From NCBI RefSeq assembly GCF_014284475.1, contig NZ_WJBC01000009.1, positions 1 through 64,000 on the forward strand: DNA of 64,000 bases. Reading direction: 5' to 3'. The stretch's first letter is position 1, and each line of letters opens with the position of its first letter. The position numbers and the translations under genes are program-made. Positions 42,046 to 51,414 of the stretch are shown here, piece after piece. This DNA is from Acetobacterium fimetarium. Lineage in GTDB: Bacteria; Bacillota; Clostridia; Eubacteriales; Eubacteriaceae. The notes beneath the pieces were generated by a model. That model worked only from the letters and a program-made list of their open reading frames with translations. It was not told the DNA's origin and ran no database searches.

Positions 42046-43699
42046 GAGAAACCGGGTTATCACTGCTGTTCTGGCAGTTTTTCTGATCCTCTCCGCTTTT
42101 TTGATGGCTGGCGGCCTCAGGGTGGCCGGTACGATGATGTCGGCAGTGGATGGGTTGAATGAATCGGCGGTACCGCCTGATTACATTCAGATGCATAAGG
42201 GAACCTATGATGCGGCTGGGGTGGCGGACTTTGTTAAGTCCCATGATGATATTAAGGACTCACAGACCGTCAAGATGCTGGATATCCGAAACGCAGATAT
42301 TATTTATCGGGGTGAAACGCTTGAAAAGAGTCTGATGGATAACGGATTTGTTGTTCAGAACGCGGGATTTGATTACCTGCTCGATCTGGACAATGAAATC
42401 GCCGTTGTACCGGCAGGTGAAATCGGGGTGCCAGTTTTTTATGCGCAGGCGCTTGGGATTAAAGCCGGAGATGTCATTACCCTGCGGGAAGGGGATTACA
42501 GTAAAGAGCTGACGGTAGCAACCATCATTCGTGACGCGTCGATGAACTCAGCGCTGGCATCTTCCAAGCGTTTTCTGATCAGCCCGTCAGACCTTAATGA
42601 AATCAGTCGCTACATGGGCGAATGGGAATATAGCTTTGAATTCCTGTTAAAGGATGGGGCATTGACATCGGCTTTGGAGAAAGACAGCAGGGATGCAGGC
42701 ATGCCGTCCAACGGCGTTGGAATAACTGGCAGCGTTCTGACGCTGATGAATACTCTATCTTACGGCCTGGTCGCCTTCATCATCATAGCGATCAGTCTGC
42801 TTCTGATCATCATCTCAGTGCTGTGTCTGTCTTACATCATCCGGGCAACCCTATCAGAAGAGCATGCTGCCATCGGCGCGATGAAAGCAATTGGATTTCC
42901 GCTCAAAGCAATCGGACAGCTGTATCAGATAAAATACCTGATCCTGGTGCTTACTGCAGCAGTCATCGGCTATCTGTTAGCCATCCCGTTCGGAGATTTC
43001 TTTTGTGCATCAATCATAATGTACTGTGGAGACGGCAGCAGCGAGTGGATGAAATGGGGCTTGCCGCTGATCGGGGTGATGCTGCTCAGTCTGCTCGTAG
43101 TGCTGGGATGCCACCGAATCATCCGCAGAAGTCTTAGAAGCACCGTAGTGGAACTGCTGCGCGGGGAAGAGAAGATCACCAAAGAAGGGCATTATTCACT
43201 GCCTGTTTCCGGATTGAAACATCGCAACCTGACGATTGCCCTTGGCGAACTGAAATGCAAATGGAAGGAAAATGTCGTTCTCTTTTTAGTCTTTGTCTTT
43301 TCATCATTTTTGATCCTGCTGCCGATGAACATGAAGAGTACCGTTGAAAATCCGTCTTTCATGACTTACATGGGGGTGGGACAGAGCGACATCCGTATCG
43401 ATATTCAGTATACGGATAACCTGATCGCACAAAAAAATGATATTGTATCCTATCTGGAGAAGGATCCCGAAATTGCGAAGCTTGCAATTTACAAAAATGG
43501 ATATGTGCAGTCTCAGAACGGGTTGGGAGAAAACAGCTATATCCGGGTGGAGAGTGGTGATGAATCGGTTTTTCCCTTAGAATACCTTGAAGGAAGCGCG
43601 CCGGTTGACAGCAGCGAAATGGCCCTCTCTGATCTGAATGCTGCGGAATTGGGAAAAGTGGTCAGAAATTATCATATCAGAGATCAGATAACGGAGTAG
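42008..43699 (+). CDS. FtsX-like ABC permease, C-terminally truncated at a palindromic element
   Basis: The start is the ATG with GAGGAG seven bases upstream. The 563-residue protein has an N-terminal helix, an extracytoplasmic domain, one FtsX set of helices (about 250-380) and the first helix of a second set (about 420-440). The protein then ends in the second extracytoplasmic domain. Two-FtsX permeases of this type run to about 750-790 residues (compare the one at 24717). The stop codon TAG at 43697 is the first base triplet of the repeat element, so the last three helices are missing. It is probably nonfunctional. Confidence 0.8.
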   Translation: MKLLLNLVRKDFKRNRVITAVLAVFLILSAFLMAGGLRVAGTMMSAVDGLNESAVPPDYIQMHKGTYDAAGVADFVKSHDDIKDSQTVKMLDIRNADIIYRGETLEKSLMDNGFVVQNAGFDYLLDLDNEIAVVPAGEIGVPVFYAQALGIKAGDVITLREGDYSKELTVATIIRDASMNSALASSKRFLISPSDLNEISRYMGEWEYSFEFLLKDGALTSALEKDSRDAGMPSNGVGITGSVLTLMNTLSYGLVAFIIIAISLLLIIISVLCLSYIIRATLSEEHAAIGAMKAIGFPLKAIGQLYQIKYLILVLTAAVIGYLLAIPFGDFFCASIIMYCGDGSSEWMKWGLPLIGVMLLSLLVVLGCHRIIRRSLRSTVVELLRGEEKITKEGHYSLPVSGLKHRNLTIALGELKCKWKENVVLFLVFVFSSFLILLPMNMKSTVENPSFMTYMGVGQSDIRIDIQYTDNLIAQKNDIVSYLEKDPEIAKLAIYKNGYVQSQNGLGENSYIRVESGDESVFPLEYLEGSAPVDSSEMALSDLNAAELGKVVRNYHIRDQITE

Positions 43700-43852
43700 A
43701 CGTTAGCGAAACTGCCACGTGCTTTGCTGCCGGTTTCGCGAATCAATTTGTACACTGTACGGTGGACAGTCTGTCGACTGTTCGCCTACACGTTACCAAA
43801 TTGATTGCGAAACCGCCAGCAAAGCAAATTTTGTTCGTATTTTAGGAATACA
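43697..43852 (+). mobile_element. 170-bp palindromic element family, diverged copy 4
   Basis: It begins TAGACGTTAGCGAAACTGCC and contains TACACTGTACGG and CTACACGTTACC, as in copies 1-3, with apex ACAGTC-TGTC-GACTGT. The outer arms are changed but still pair (GTGCTTTGCTGCCGGTTTCG with CGAAACCGCCAGCAAAGCA). The right end and target duplication are not clear. Confidence 0.75.
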
Positions 43853-43876
43853 AATTACCAAAATAAGGAGAAAAAG

Positions 43877-44593
43877 ATGATAACAGTTGAACAGATCAGT
43901 AAATCATTTAAAGACACACCGATATTGAATAACGTATCGTTTGAAATCAACAAGGGGGATTTCGTCGGCGTGATGGGGCCTTCCGGTTCCGGTAAATCGA
44001 CACTGCTCTACAGCATCAGCCAGATGGACAGCATCAGCGGCGGCAGGGTGCTGTTTGAAGGAAGAAACCTGTCCGAAATGAAGGAGAAAGAATTATCCGA
44101 TATCCGGCTGAGAAAAATGGGCTTCGTCTTTCAGAATGCCCAGATGTTAAAAAATCTTTCGGTCTTGGATAACATCATTCTGCCCGGTCTGGTCGCAAAA
44201 AAAGAACCAGCGGTTGTCATCAGGCGGCGGGCATCAAACTTAATGAAGAAAATGGGCATTGAAGGACTCGAAGCGCGTGATGTCCGGGAAGTTTCTGGTG
44301 GACAGCTGCAACGGGCTTCCATTTGCCGTGCCATGATCAATCATCCGGCAATTCTGTTTATGGATGAACCGACCGGAGCGCTGAATTCAGCCGCCACAGA
44401 TCAGATCCTGGCAATCCTTGAAGACCTCAATCGCGAGGGAATGACCATCATGATCGTGACCCATGAACCCCGTGTCGCTGCCAGAGCAAAAAAGGTTCTT
44501 TATATTCAGGATGGTCAGATTGCTGCCTGCAGGGAATTTAAGACCGGTGCAGAAAAAGAAAGGGAACTGGATGAATGGCTAAGGGGATTTTAA
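43877..44593 (+). CDS. ABC exporter ATP-binding protein
   Basis: The 238-residue ATPase has Walker A GPSGSGKST near 38, signature VSGGQLQR near 140, Walker B ILFMDEPTGALN near 160 and the H-loop THEP. It belongs to the MacB/LolD type that pairs with FtsX permeases. It follows the truncated permease, with the repeat element between them; AATAAGGAGAAAAAG precedes the ATG. Without an intact permease its role is doubtful. Confidence 0.9.
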   Translation: MITVEQISKSFKDTPILNNVSFEINKGDFVGVMGPSGSGKSTLLYSISQMDSISGGRVLFEGRNLSEMKEKELSDIRLRKMGFVFQNAQMLKNLSVLDNIILPGLVAKKEPAVVIRRRASNLMKKMGIEGLEARDVREVSGGQLQRASICRAMINHPAILFMDEPTGALNSAATDQILAILEDLNREGMTIMIVTHEPRVAARAKKVLYIQDGQIAACREFKTGAEKERELDEWLRGF

Positions 44594-44662
44594 TTAAAGG
44601 CATAGCATGATGACAGGGTAGAAGCCTGTTATGATTAATATCAGCATTTAGCAGTGTCAAAA

Positions 44663-44712
44663 AGCAACCGCCGGCTACCGAACGATACGTTCAGCAGTCG
44701 GCGGTCGGGTTA
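44663..44712. terminator. Hairpin between convergent genes
   Basis: AACCGCCGGCTACCGAACG folds back on CGTTCAGCAGTCGGCGGT with internal mismatches. It lies between the convergent ABC ATPase and Bcr genes; no long T-run, so termination strength is uncertain. Confidence 0.4.
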
Positions 44713-44754
44713 TCAATTTTGGTTAACCATACTTAAAAAATTATGAAAATCAGC

Positions 44755-46008
44755 TTAATTCGATGAGGCGTTTTTGACTCCCAGACAGGGAATATTTGAT
44801 TTCATAAACACATTCCATGAAAGCAGCGATAATAATGAGAAAACGGTGATGATGATGCCAAGTCCGAAGACGATATTTCCCCATGGAATGGAAGCCAGAG
44901 ACATGCCAACGCTTCCCAATATGGTGAATAATGTACCAATGACGGAAGATGCTGAACCCGTATCGTTTTCCTGCTGATCCAGTAATAAATTGGTACTGAA
45001 GGGACGTATCACGGTACCAGCTAAAGACATCAAGAGGAACGAAACCCAGAATAGCATCGGCGTTAAAGTGCCCAGCGTCATCACTAAGACACCACTCAAT
45101 GTCGAGATGGCCATTATCATAGAAGCAAAGAGTTTCTTATCCATGTTGCTTAAGAACTTCACATAGATGTAAGGCCCCACGATGGATAGCAATGCATTTG
45201 CCGCAAAGAAATAGCTATAAACCTGAGCACTGAGACCAAAATAATCCACATAAATATAGGATGAAACGGCGATATATCCCATAAATGGAAGCGAACTGAT
45301 AGAAAATATCAGTGCCGGGACAATAAAGCTCTTGTTTTTGCTGACAACAATCAAGCGTCCAATAGAACCAAACAATGTTCCGTTATACCGATCTTCGTCT
45401 TTTAATGTTTCCTGGAATAAAACAGAGAAGCCCAGGTTAACGAGACTGATGAGCGCAAGCGTCCAGAAGGAGCCTCTCCAATCGGAAAAACGTAGTATTA
45501 AGCCGCCGATAATGGGTGCAATCATCGGTGCCAGTCCAGCGATGGTCTGACAAATCGCCAAAACGGATTCCCGTTTTTTCCCGGAGTAAGCGTCTTTTAC
45601 GATTGCCATCGATACGGAAGTGATACCACCGGCACCGATTCCCTGAAGGATTCTGGCAATAATCAGGAAGTAGATATTTACAGAAAGTGCACAGGCGATA
45701 CTGCTTGCAGCATAGATAATACTGCCCACTAAGAGGATCGGTTTACGGCCGTACTTGTCACTGAGCGGCCCCCAGAATAAAATACCGACAGCGTAAAACA
45801 GGAAAAATGCGCTTAAGGTTAAATTGGTAATGGTGGAACTGCTTCCAAAATATGAATTCATACTTGGAAGTGCTGGTAAATACATGTCTGTCGAAAGAGG
45901 AATAAACATATTCATCAGAGCCATAAAAGCGACGAGTCCTTTATGTCCCAGATAAGTCTGTTTAGTGCCAATTTCATGGCTGGTTTGTTTGGGTGATTGA
46001 GTCATCAA
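44755..46008 (-). CDS. Bcr/CflA-family multidrug MFS transporter
   Basis: The 417-residue protein has twelve hydrophobic segments and the family start FIPLSTDMYLPALPSM near 35 and LFWGPLSDKYGRKPILLVGS near 76-95, both diagnostic for Bcr/CflA drug efflux. TAAGGAGGGATATTG precedes the ATG. The MarR gene upstream on the same strand and the shared half-operator GTGCTACA (46115-46122) suggest drug-inducible control. Confidence 0.9.
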   Translation of the reverse strand: MMTQSPKQTSHEIGTKQTYLGHKGLVAFMALMNMFIPLSTDMYLPALPSMNSYFGSSSTITNLTLSAFFLFYAVGILFWGPLSDKYGRKPILLVGSIIYAASSIACALSVNIYFLIIARILQGIGAGGITSVSMAIVKDAYSGKKRESVLAICQTIAGLAPMIAPIIGGLILRFSDWRGSFWTLALISLVNLGFSVLFQETLKDEDRYNGTLFGSIGRLIVVSKNKSFIVPALIFSISSLPFMGYIAVSSYIYVDYFGLSAQVYSYFFAANALLSIVGPYIYVKFLSNMDKKLFASMIMAISTLSGVLVMTLGTLTPMLFWVSFLLMSLAGTVIRPFSTNLLLDQQENDTGSASSVIGTLFTILGSVGMSLASIPWGNIVFGLGIIITVFSLLSLLSWNVFMKSNIPCLGVKNASSN

Positions 46009-46156
46009 TATCCCTCCTTATTGGTTTTGATTAGATTGTATTTCAAATCTGTTTTGATGTTTGAGATAAGCACCTTCAGTGGAGCTTAAAATTAAACACC
46101 TTATATCCCACAACGTGCTACATGACGGTGGTAAATAAAGTGTTTTGTGACTCCGA

Positions 46157-46588
46157 TTAAAATGTTTGAATGTTTTTATAGACGATTTTCAATAATGACT
46201 GCAATTCCTTGATCTGATCGACTGTTAAGTCCTGAAGCATTTTCTGTTCGGTTGATTTTTTGAAATGATCCATCGAGCAAAAAACCTTACCGCCTTTATC
46301 GGCGAGAAAAATATTCTTCACCCGTTTATCTTTCGAATTCGTTTCACTGCGAATAAATTCTTTTCGCTCTAATCGATTTAAGATGCCGATGATGGTTGGG
46401 TGGGTTACCTCAAAAAAATCTTCAAGATCTTTCTGCGAGGTTGTAGTCTCTTTATGATCATGCAAATAAAAAAGAATACGGGCTTGAGATAAGGTCAAAT
46501 CAAACTGTTTAAGCGTTTGATTGGCTTTTTTTTCAATACAATCATTAATCAATTTTATAAAAAATCCGATTTCATCACGTTGATGCAT
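46157..46588 (-). CDS. MarR-family regulator of the Bcr transporter
   Basis: The 143-residue protein (start MHQRDEIGFFIKLINDCIEK) has the MarR winged helix (TSQKDLEDFFEVTHPTIIGI LNRLE) and the wing RSETNSKDKR. GTGAGGATAACT precedes the ATG; a GTG four codons earlier lies inside that site. A perfect palindrome TGTAGCATGCTACA (46607-46620) lies 18 bases upstream, with a partial copy before the transporter gene. It probably represses both and responds to a drug-like ligand. Confidence 0.88.
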   Translation of the reverse strand: MHQRDEIGFFIKLINDCIEKKANQTLKQFDLTLSQARILFYLHDHKETTTSQKDLEDFFEVTHPTIIGILNRLERKEFIRSETNSKDKRVKNIFLADKGGKVFCSMDHFKKSTEQKMLQDLTVDQIKELQSLLKIVYKNIQTF

Positions 46589-46606
46589 AGTTATCCTCAC
46601 ATAATA

Positions 46607-46620
46607 TGTAGCATGCTACA
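46607..46620 (-). promoter_or_regulatory. MarR operator palindrome
   Basis: TGTAGCATGCTACA is a perfect 14-base palindrome. The half ACGTGCTACA recurs at 46113-46122, 105 bases before the Bcr start. Confidence 0.65.
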
Positions 46621-46867
46621 ATTATACCTAATAAATAATGGAAAGGTCAATAATAAAATAAATATTTTCAATGACATGATGAGATCTCTCCTTGCAGAGC
46701 TTTTATAATAGAACTAAAAAGACGGTTGAGTGTTTAAAGTAATCCGAGCATCCCAAATGCTTCCTGTGGAAGTTGACATTAATTATGCCAAAGTGTATAT
46801 TAAACTCATGTTTTTCCGGCAATCATTTTTAAATTTCATGAAAACGCCGGGAAATAGAGGAGCATGA

Positions 46868-48532
46868 ATGGGAATATTATTTTTTGTGGGCATTGGCATC
46901 ATTGTCTTTATCGGTTATAGTCTGGTTTCCGACAAGCAAGCCAGAATTAAATTTCGGCAACGATTAGTGAATGAGTTTGGGAAAGCACCAACCGGTTTTA
47001 ATCCGGATATTTGGGGAAGTGTGTCTGATTATTGGGATCGAAAACTCAAATACGAAAAGATCGATGTCGCCATTGATGAACTAACCTGGAGCGATTTGGA
47101 TATGGACGATGTTTTTAAACGGCTGGACACCTGCTTAACCTCAGTTGGTGACGAGGTATTATATGCAACCCTCCACGAACCCAAATGGAAAGAGGACACA
47201 TTTAAAGACAGAGAAAAGCTGATCAATTTTTTCACTGAGAATCCCAAAGAACGTCTGGAAATTCAAATGCTCCTATCCAAATTAGGCAAATCAAGTTACA
47301 ACGATGTTTCAGCACTTATTTTCGAAAGTGAATTAAAAGCGTTAAAAAATCCCATGGTATATACAATCCTGTCAATTATTCCTTTGTTTTGTATTGGAAT
47401 CTGTCTGTTCAATGTGACAATTGGCCTGATGCTCTTTATTTTTTCAATCATCATTAATGGGATTGTCTATTACTATTTCAAGAAAGAAATAGCCAAGAAC
47501 TTATTGACCATTCATTATTTATCGGCCATTCTCAGATGCTGCAACAGACTGTTGGCATATGAAACAACCTACGGGCTTGAAGATTTTATTGAGAAAATAA
47601 ATCAGGACAATCGTCACTTTAAAGTGCTTGCCGGTAAACTGTCAGGAGTCATGATGGGCGGTACTTCTGATCTTGATTTGATTCTGGACTATCTGAAAAT
47701 TATTACGCTCTACGACTACAGAACCTACAATAAAGCCATTGCCCTGATAGCTAAGAACAAAGAGGCTTTCCATCGCATTTATCAGAATATTGGCGAACTG
47801 GATATGGCTATTGCGTTGGCTTCATTCAGGAAAAGTCTGCCCAATACTGTGAACCCAGTATTTACGGAAGAATTCAAAGTGATTGCCGCCGATTTATATC
47901 ACCCCTTATTGAAAGCACCCATAGCAAATGATATCGAACTGCGACAAAACAGCCTGATCACAGGATCCAATGCTTCTGGAAAGTCGACGTTTGTAAAGGC
48001 CTTGGCAATCAACAGCATTTTTGCCCAAACCATTTACACCTGCACAGCCAGCAGTTTTTCACTGGCCCACTGCTTGCCGATTACCTCGATGGCAGTGAAG
48101 GATGACATTCTTACCGGGGACAGTTATTTTATGGCTGAAATCAAATCGCTTAAACGAACCATTGATCAGGTAAGCAGCTATCCCTGTCTCTGCTTTATTG
48201 ATGAAATACTAAAAGGCACCAATACCATTGAGCGAATTGCTGCCTCATCAGCGATTCTGGATTATTTGGATCGAAATAATTGTCTTTGCCTGATTGCGAC
48301 CCACGATATTGAAATCACCAATATTTTGGCAAACACGTATGACAACTATCACTTTCAGGAGACAATTACAGATGAAACAATTTGGTTTGACTATCAATTA
48401 CATACCGGACCAGCCCGGACTAAAAATGCTATTGCCCTGTTAAACTACTTAGAATTCGATCAGGAAATCATCGGAAAGGCCAACTCACTGGTGGATACTT
48501 TTGCAGAAACTGAAAAATGGCCGATGATTTAG
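46868..48532 (+). CDS. Membrane-anchored MutS-like ATPase
   Basis: The 554-residue protein has an N-terminal membrane helix (2-20) and two more (about 162-205). A MutS core and ATPase domain follow: Walker A GSNASGKSTF near 369, CLCFIDEILKGTNTIER near 440-455 and ATHDIEI near 478. It lacks the mismatch-recognition domain of MutS and the Smr nuclease of MutS2. This membrane form is widespread in Firmicutes but its role is unknown; mismatch repair is unlikely. It may form an operon with the DUF1835 gene. Confidence 0.85.
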   Translation: MGILFFVGIGIIVFIGYSLVSDKQARIKFRQRLVNEFGKAPTGFNPDIWGSVSDYWDRKLKYEKIDVAIDELTWSDLDMDDVFKRLDTCLTSVGDEVLYATLHEPKWKEDTFKDREKLINFFTENPKERLEIQMLLSKLGKSSYNDVSALIFESELKALKNPMVYTILSIIPLFCIGICLFNVTIGLMLFIFSIIINGIVYYYFKKEIAKNLLTIHYLSAILRCCNRLLAYETTYGLEDFIEKINQDNRHFKVLAGKLSGVMMGGTSDLDLILDYLKIITLYDYRTYNKAIALIAKNKEAFHRIYQNIGELDMAIALASFRKSLPNTVNPVFTEEFKVIAADLYHPLLKAPIANDIELRQNSLITGSNASGKSTFVKALAINSIFAQTIYTCTASSFSLAHCLPITSMAVKDDILTGDSYFMAEIKSLKRTIDQVSSYPCLCFIDEILKGTNTIERIAASSAILDYLDRNNCLCLIATHDIEITNILANTYDNYHFQETITDETIWFDYQLHTGPARTKNAIALLNYLEFDQEIIGKANSLVDTFAETEKWPMI

Positions 48533-48609
48533 TAAAGCTCCGGATGAAGAGATGAATTACAGTGGGTGAAATAATTAGCATTAATGAAAATATTACAAGA
48601 GGAGAATAC

Positions 48610-49482
48610 ATGCTTGAAGTTGTTTTTAATGATAGCGCAAAAGGCGCGATGACAATGGCCAAAAAATATGGAAATGAAGATGTGATTCGTGAATCGATTG
48701 TACCTACCGGAGGCGAAGAATCACAACAGCAGTTTGAAGAGGAGTGCATCGGCGGAAGCGCAGAAGATGTTGTCTGTATTGGCTTCAACCTGGATATCGG
48801 AGACATCGCCCATGAGATTGATGGGGATGAACGCAAGCATACGTTTGTTAAACTATTTGGTTCAATTGATTTTAATCAAGAAGAAATCGAAGAGTTCTTT
48901 AACTATCAACGTGATGACTTGGAAAAACTCGTCAGCATGGCGAAAAACGGTACTCCGATAAGGATTTGGAAAAGCAATACACCTTTTTCTACCTGTGGCT
49001 ATGCTTATTTATGCGATGTATTGAGAGCCATCGACTGCAAAATAAGTGTTGTTAGTTTTCCAAAATATACGCCGACTCAAGAAAATAAAGTACCCGCTTA
49101 TGTTGACTGGTCGAGTCTTCATCCCAGTGAGTTTCATCGCTTTTTATATCTGGAACGTGAGATTTCACTTGAAGAAAAGTGGACGCAAAGCGATCTTTGG
49201 CAGAAGTTGAAAAGAGAAAATGCCGCCTTGCGTGCTTTGGATAAGGGGCGATTAGTTTCGGTTCCCGAAGATTTTTATGACCCGATCATTATTAAAAATA
49301 TTCCCGAAGGCGAATTCGTGATGGCTCGGCTGATGGGGAATATTCTGAGTAAATACCCGCTCGGCGTTAGCGATGGATGGTATGCACTACGGATAAAAAA
49401 GATGATTGACGACACCTATCTGAAAGTTGTTGGTAATCGGGATACCAGTCATCCATATGGAAAGATTCTAAGAAAAACTTGA
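48610..49482 (+). CDS. DUF1835 domain protein
   Basis: The 290-residue protein begins MLEVVFNDSAKGAMTMAKKY after AAGAGGAGAATAC. It matches the DUF1835 family (N-terminal Rossmann-like half) with a DUF3658-like C-terminal half. The biochemical role is unknown. An ATG 16 codons earlier lacks a ribosome site. The gene ends just before the TetR promoter at 49479, whose -35 overlaps its last codons. Confidence 0.8.
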   Translation: MLEVVFNDSAKGAMTMAKKYGNEDVIRESIVPTGGEESQQQFEEECIGGSAEDVVCIGFNLDIGDIAHEIDGDERKHTFVKLFGSIDFNQEEIEEFFNYQRDDLEKLVSMAKNGTPIRIWKSNTPFSTCGYAYLCDVLRAIDCKISVVSFPKYTPTQENKVPAYVDWSSLHPSEFHRFLYLEREISLEEKWTQSDLWQKLKRENAALRALDKGRLVSVPEDFYDPIIIKNIPEGEFVMARLMGNILSKYPLGVSDGWYALRIKKMIDDTYLKVVGNRDTSHPYGKILRKT

Positions 49483-49527
49483 CAGGCTAGCGATCACTAG
49501 CTATACTAAAGCTAGTGATCGCTAGCC
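49479..49527 (+). promoter_or_regulatory. TetR promoter with two operators forming a perfect 17-bp inverted repeat
   Basis: TTGACA (49479-49484) and TATACT (49502-49507) are 17 bases apart. The spacer GGCTAGCGATCACTAGC is itself a near-palindrome and is repeated in inverted form at 49511-49527. Two operator sites thus flank the -10 box. Confidence 0.88.
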
Positions 49528-49551
49528 TGCATTTTTTTACTGGGAGGTAAT

Positions 49552-50187
49552 ATGACAAAACGTAATACAAGAGAACTAATTTTAGAAGAAGCACTGAATC
49601 TGTTTTCAGTAAAAGGCTATCAGAGTGTGACGGTTAAAGAGATTGCCCATGCGGTGGGAATCAAGGACAGCTCACTTTACAAGCATTTTGCAAGTAAACA
49701 GGCCATTTATGATACTCTGCTGGAGTGGATGGATCAAAAGTTTGAAGCAACTGTGGCTTTTTACCAGTTGCCTCAGGGGGAGATTGAAAGCGTCGCCCGT
49801 GAATATGGCCGGAATGATCTGGCCTGGCTCAAAAAGGCCTGCGAAACGATTTTTCTTTTTTTTCTGAAAGATCCGCAGGCATCCAAGTTCAGAAAGATGT
49901 TGACCATTGAGCAGTACAAAAATAGTGATGCATCAAAAACCTTAGGCAGTTGGTTTTTCGATGATGCCATCAAGTTTCAGACCGATTTGTTTAGCGAGAT
50001 GATGCGGCAGGGAACTTTCAGGGAAGGACCGCCACATATTATCGCGCTGCAGTTTTATAGCCCTTTCTACACCCTTCTATGTCAATATGACAGCATGCCG
50101 GGAAAAGAGGATGAAGCACTCGGAATCCTGAAGGCCCATATTGAGCAATTTGCTTCTATTTATCAAATCAGAAAAGAGGAAGACTGA
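49552..50187 (+). CDS. TetR/AcrR-family regulator
   Basis: The 211-residue protein has the TetR helix-turn-helix (VTVKEIAHAVGIKDSSLYKH, about 25-44) and a helical C-terminal ligand domain. CTGGGAGGTAAT precedes the ATG. Its stop overlaps the radical SAM start (TGATG), so both genes are one operon controlled by the double operator at 49485-49527. Confidence 0.9.
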   Translation: MTKRNTRELILEEALNLFSVKGYQSVTVKEIAHAVGIKDSSLYKHFASKQAIYDTLLEWMDQKFEATVAFYQLPQGEIESVAREYGRNDLAWLKKACETIFLFFLKDPQASKFRKMLTIEQYKNSDASKTLGSWFFDDAIKFQTDLFSEMMRQGTFREGPPHIIALQFYSPFYTLLCQYDSMPGKEDEALGILKAHIEQFASIYQIRKEED

Positions 50188-51260
50188 TGAATTTAAATTT
50201 GATGATGGACCAGGGTATTACCCAGATTATGAAGACAGCCGGTCGATTCTATATGAACAACGCCAAAGGACGGGCGTTTTTAATGGGGATGCTACCGGCG
50301 ATGGCAAAAAGTACGGCGGTCAGAAAACAGCAGGAGAAAAAAGGCCTGCATGTGCCGCCATTTCTGATCGCCAGCATTGCCTCCCAATGCAATCTGCATT
50401 GTGCCGGGTGCTATGCCCGAGCCGGCGGGGGATGTGGCAGCAGCTCAGGTAAATCTGATATGGATACCCTTCAATGGGGAAATATTTTTGACCAGGCTGC
50501 CAAGCTAGGGACAGCATTCATTTTACTGGCCGGCGGCGAACCCTTTTTACGCAGAGATATTTTAGAAATTGCCGGCGAGTACCCGAATCTGATTTTTCCT
50601 ATTTTCACCAATGGCACCATGCTGGATGACGATGTGGTTGAATTTCTCGATCAGCACCGAAACCTGATCCCCATTCTCAGTATTGAAGGCAATGCGGAAG
50701 AAACAGATTCCCGAAGAGGGGCAGGAACCCATGCCCGGATTGAAGCCGCAATGGCAGCTTTAAAAAAACGTCATATCCTCTTTGGGGCATCTATCACGGT
50801 TACTAAGGAGAACATGAATCTGGTTACGGAGCAGGCGTTTCTGTCATCATTGGAGGATAAAGGCTGTGGCGTGACTCTGTATGTTGAGTATGTACCGGCA
50901 GAAGCTGGAACCGAACATCTGGTACTGGACAAAAAAGAGATTAAAATGCTCCAGACAATTTGCCTGGAGTTGAAAAAATTCTTTCGTCGCATGGTGGTCC
51001 TGTCTTTTCCTGGTGATGAGGAAGAGTTGGGCGGATGTCTGGCATCCGGCCGGGGATTTTTTCACATCAATCCGTATGGCGATGCCGAGCCCTGTCCCTT
51101 TTCACCTCATGCCAAACAGAACCTGAAAAATGATTCCATCGAAGCCGTTCTGAGGTCCCAGTATTTTGCTGATCTTCGGGAAATTGCCGCCAGCGCCGGA
51201 AACCACGGCGGCTGTACCTTGTTTGATCAGAAAGCGCAAGTGGAACGGTTGATGGCTTAA
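50187..51260 (+). CDS. Radical SAM protein with SPASM-like C-terminus
   Basis: The 357-residue protein has the CxxxCxxC motif SQCNLHCAGCYARAGG near 67-80 and the GGEP motif LLAGGEPFLRRDIL near 113. The Cys-containing C-terminal half includes FHINPYGDAEPCPFSPHAKQ near 292, like SPASM/twitch iron-sulfur sites. It uses S-adenosylmethionine radicals on an unknown substrate; no precursor peptide gene is obvious nearby. The first 60 residues are a helical extension. It is translationally coupled to the TetR gene. Confidence 0.88.
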   Translation: MNLNLMMDQGITQIMKTAGRFYMNNAKGRAFLMGMLPAMAKSTAVRKQQEKKGLHVPPFLIASIASQCNLHCAGCYARAGGGCGSSSGKSDMDTLQWGNIFDQAAKLGTAFILLAGGEPFLRRDILEIAGEYPNLIFPIFTNGTMLDDDVVEFLDQHRNLIPILSIEGNAEETDSRRGAGTHARIEAAMAALKKRHILFGASITVTKENMNLVTEQAFLSSLEDKGCGVTLYVEYVPAEAGTEHLVLDKKEIKMLQTICLELKKFFRRMVVLSFPGDEEELGGCLASGRGFFHINPYGDAEPCPFSPHAKQNLKNDSIEAVLRSQYFADLREIAASAGNHGGCTLFDQKAQVERLMA

Positions 51261-51349
51261 GACCATTTGATAGACGCTTGCGAACCAGAAACCGACAGTG
51301 AAGAGCGAGGAAATGAAAGTTTTGTACATCTAGTACAAATAAGCGAATT

Positions 51350-51381
51350 TTAACATTTCTTTAACATCCTAAGCATATAAT
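51350..51381 (+). promoter_or_regulatory. PhoB/PhoP-like direct repeats and -10 of the response regulator gene
   Basis: TTAACA occurs at 51350-51355 and 51361-51366, an 11-base period typical of OmpR/PhoB-type binding, followed by TATAAT at 51376-51381. Autoregulation is likely. Three similar repeats occur at 57743-57770. Confidence 0.65.
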
Positions 51382-51414
51382 AATCTCACCCCTTAAGATT
51401 TAGGAGAAAGAAAA

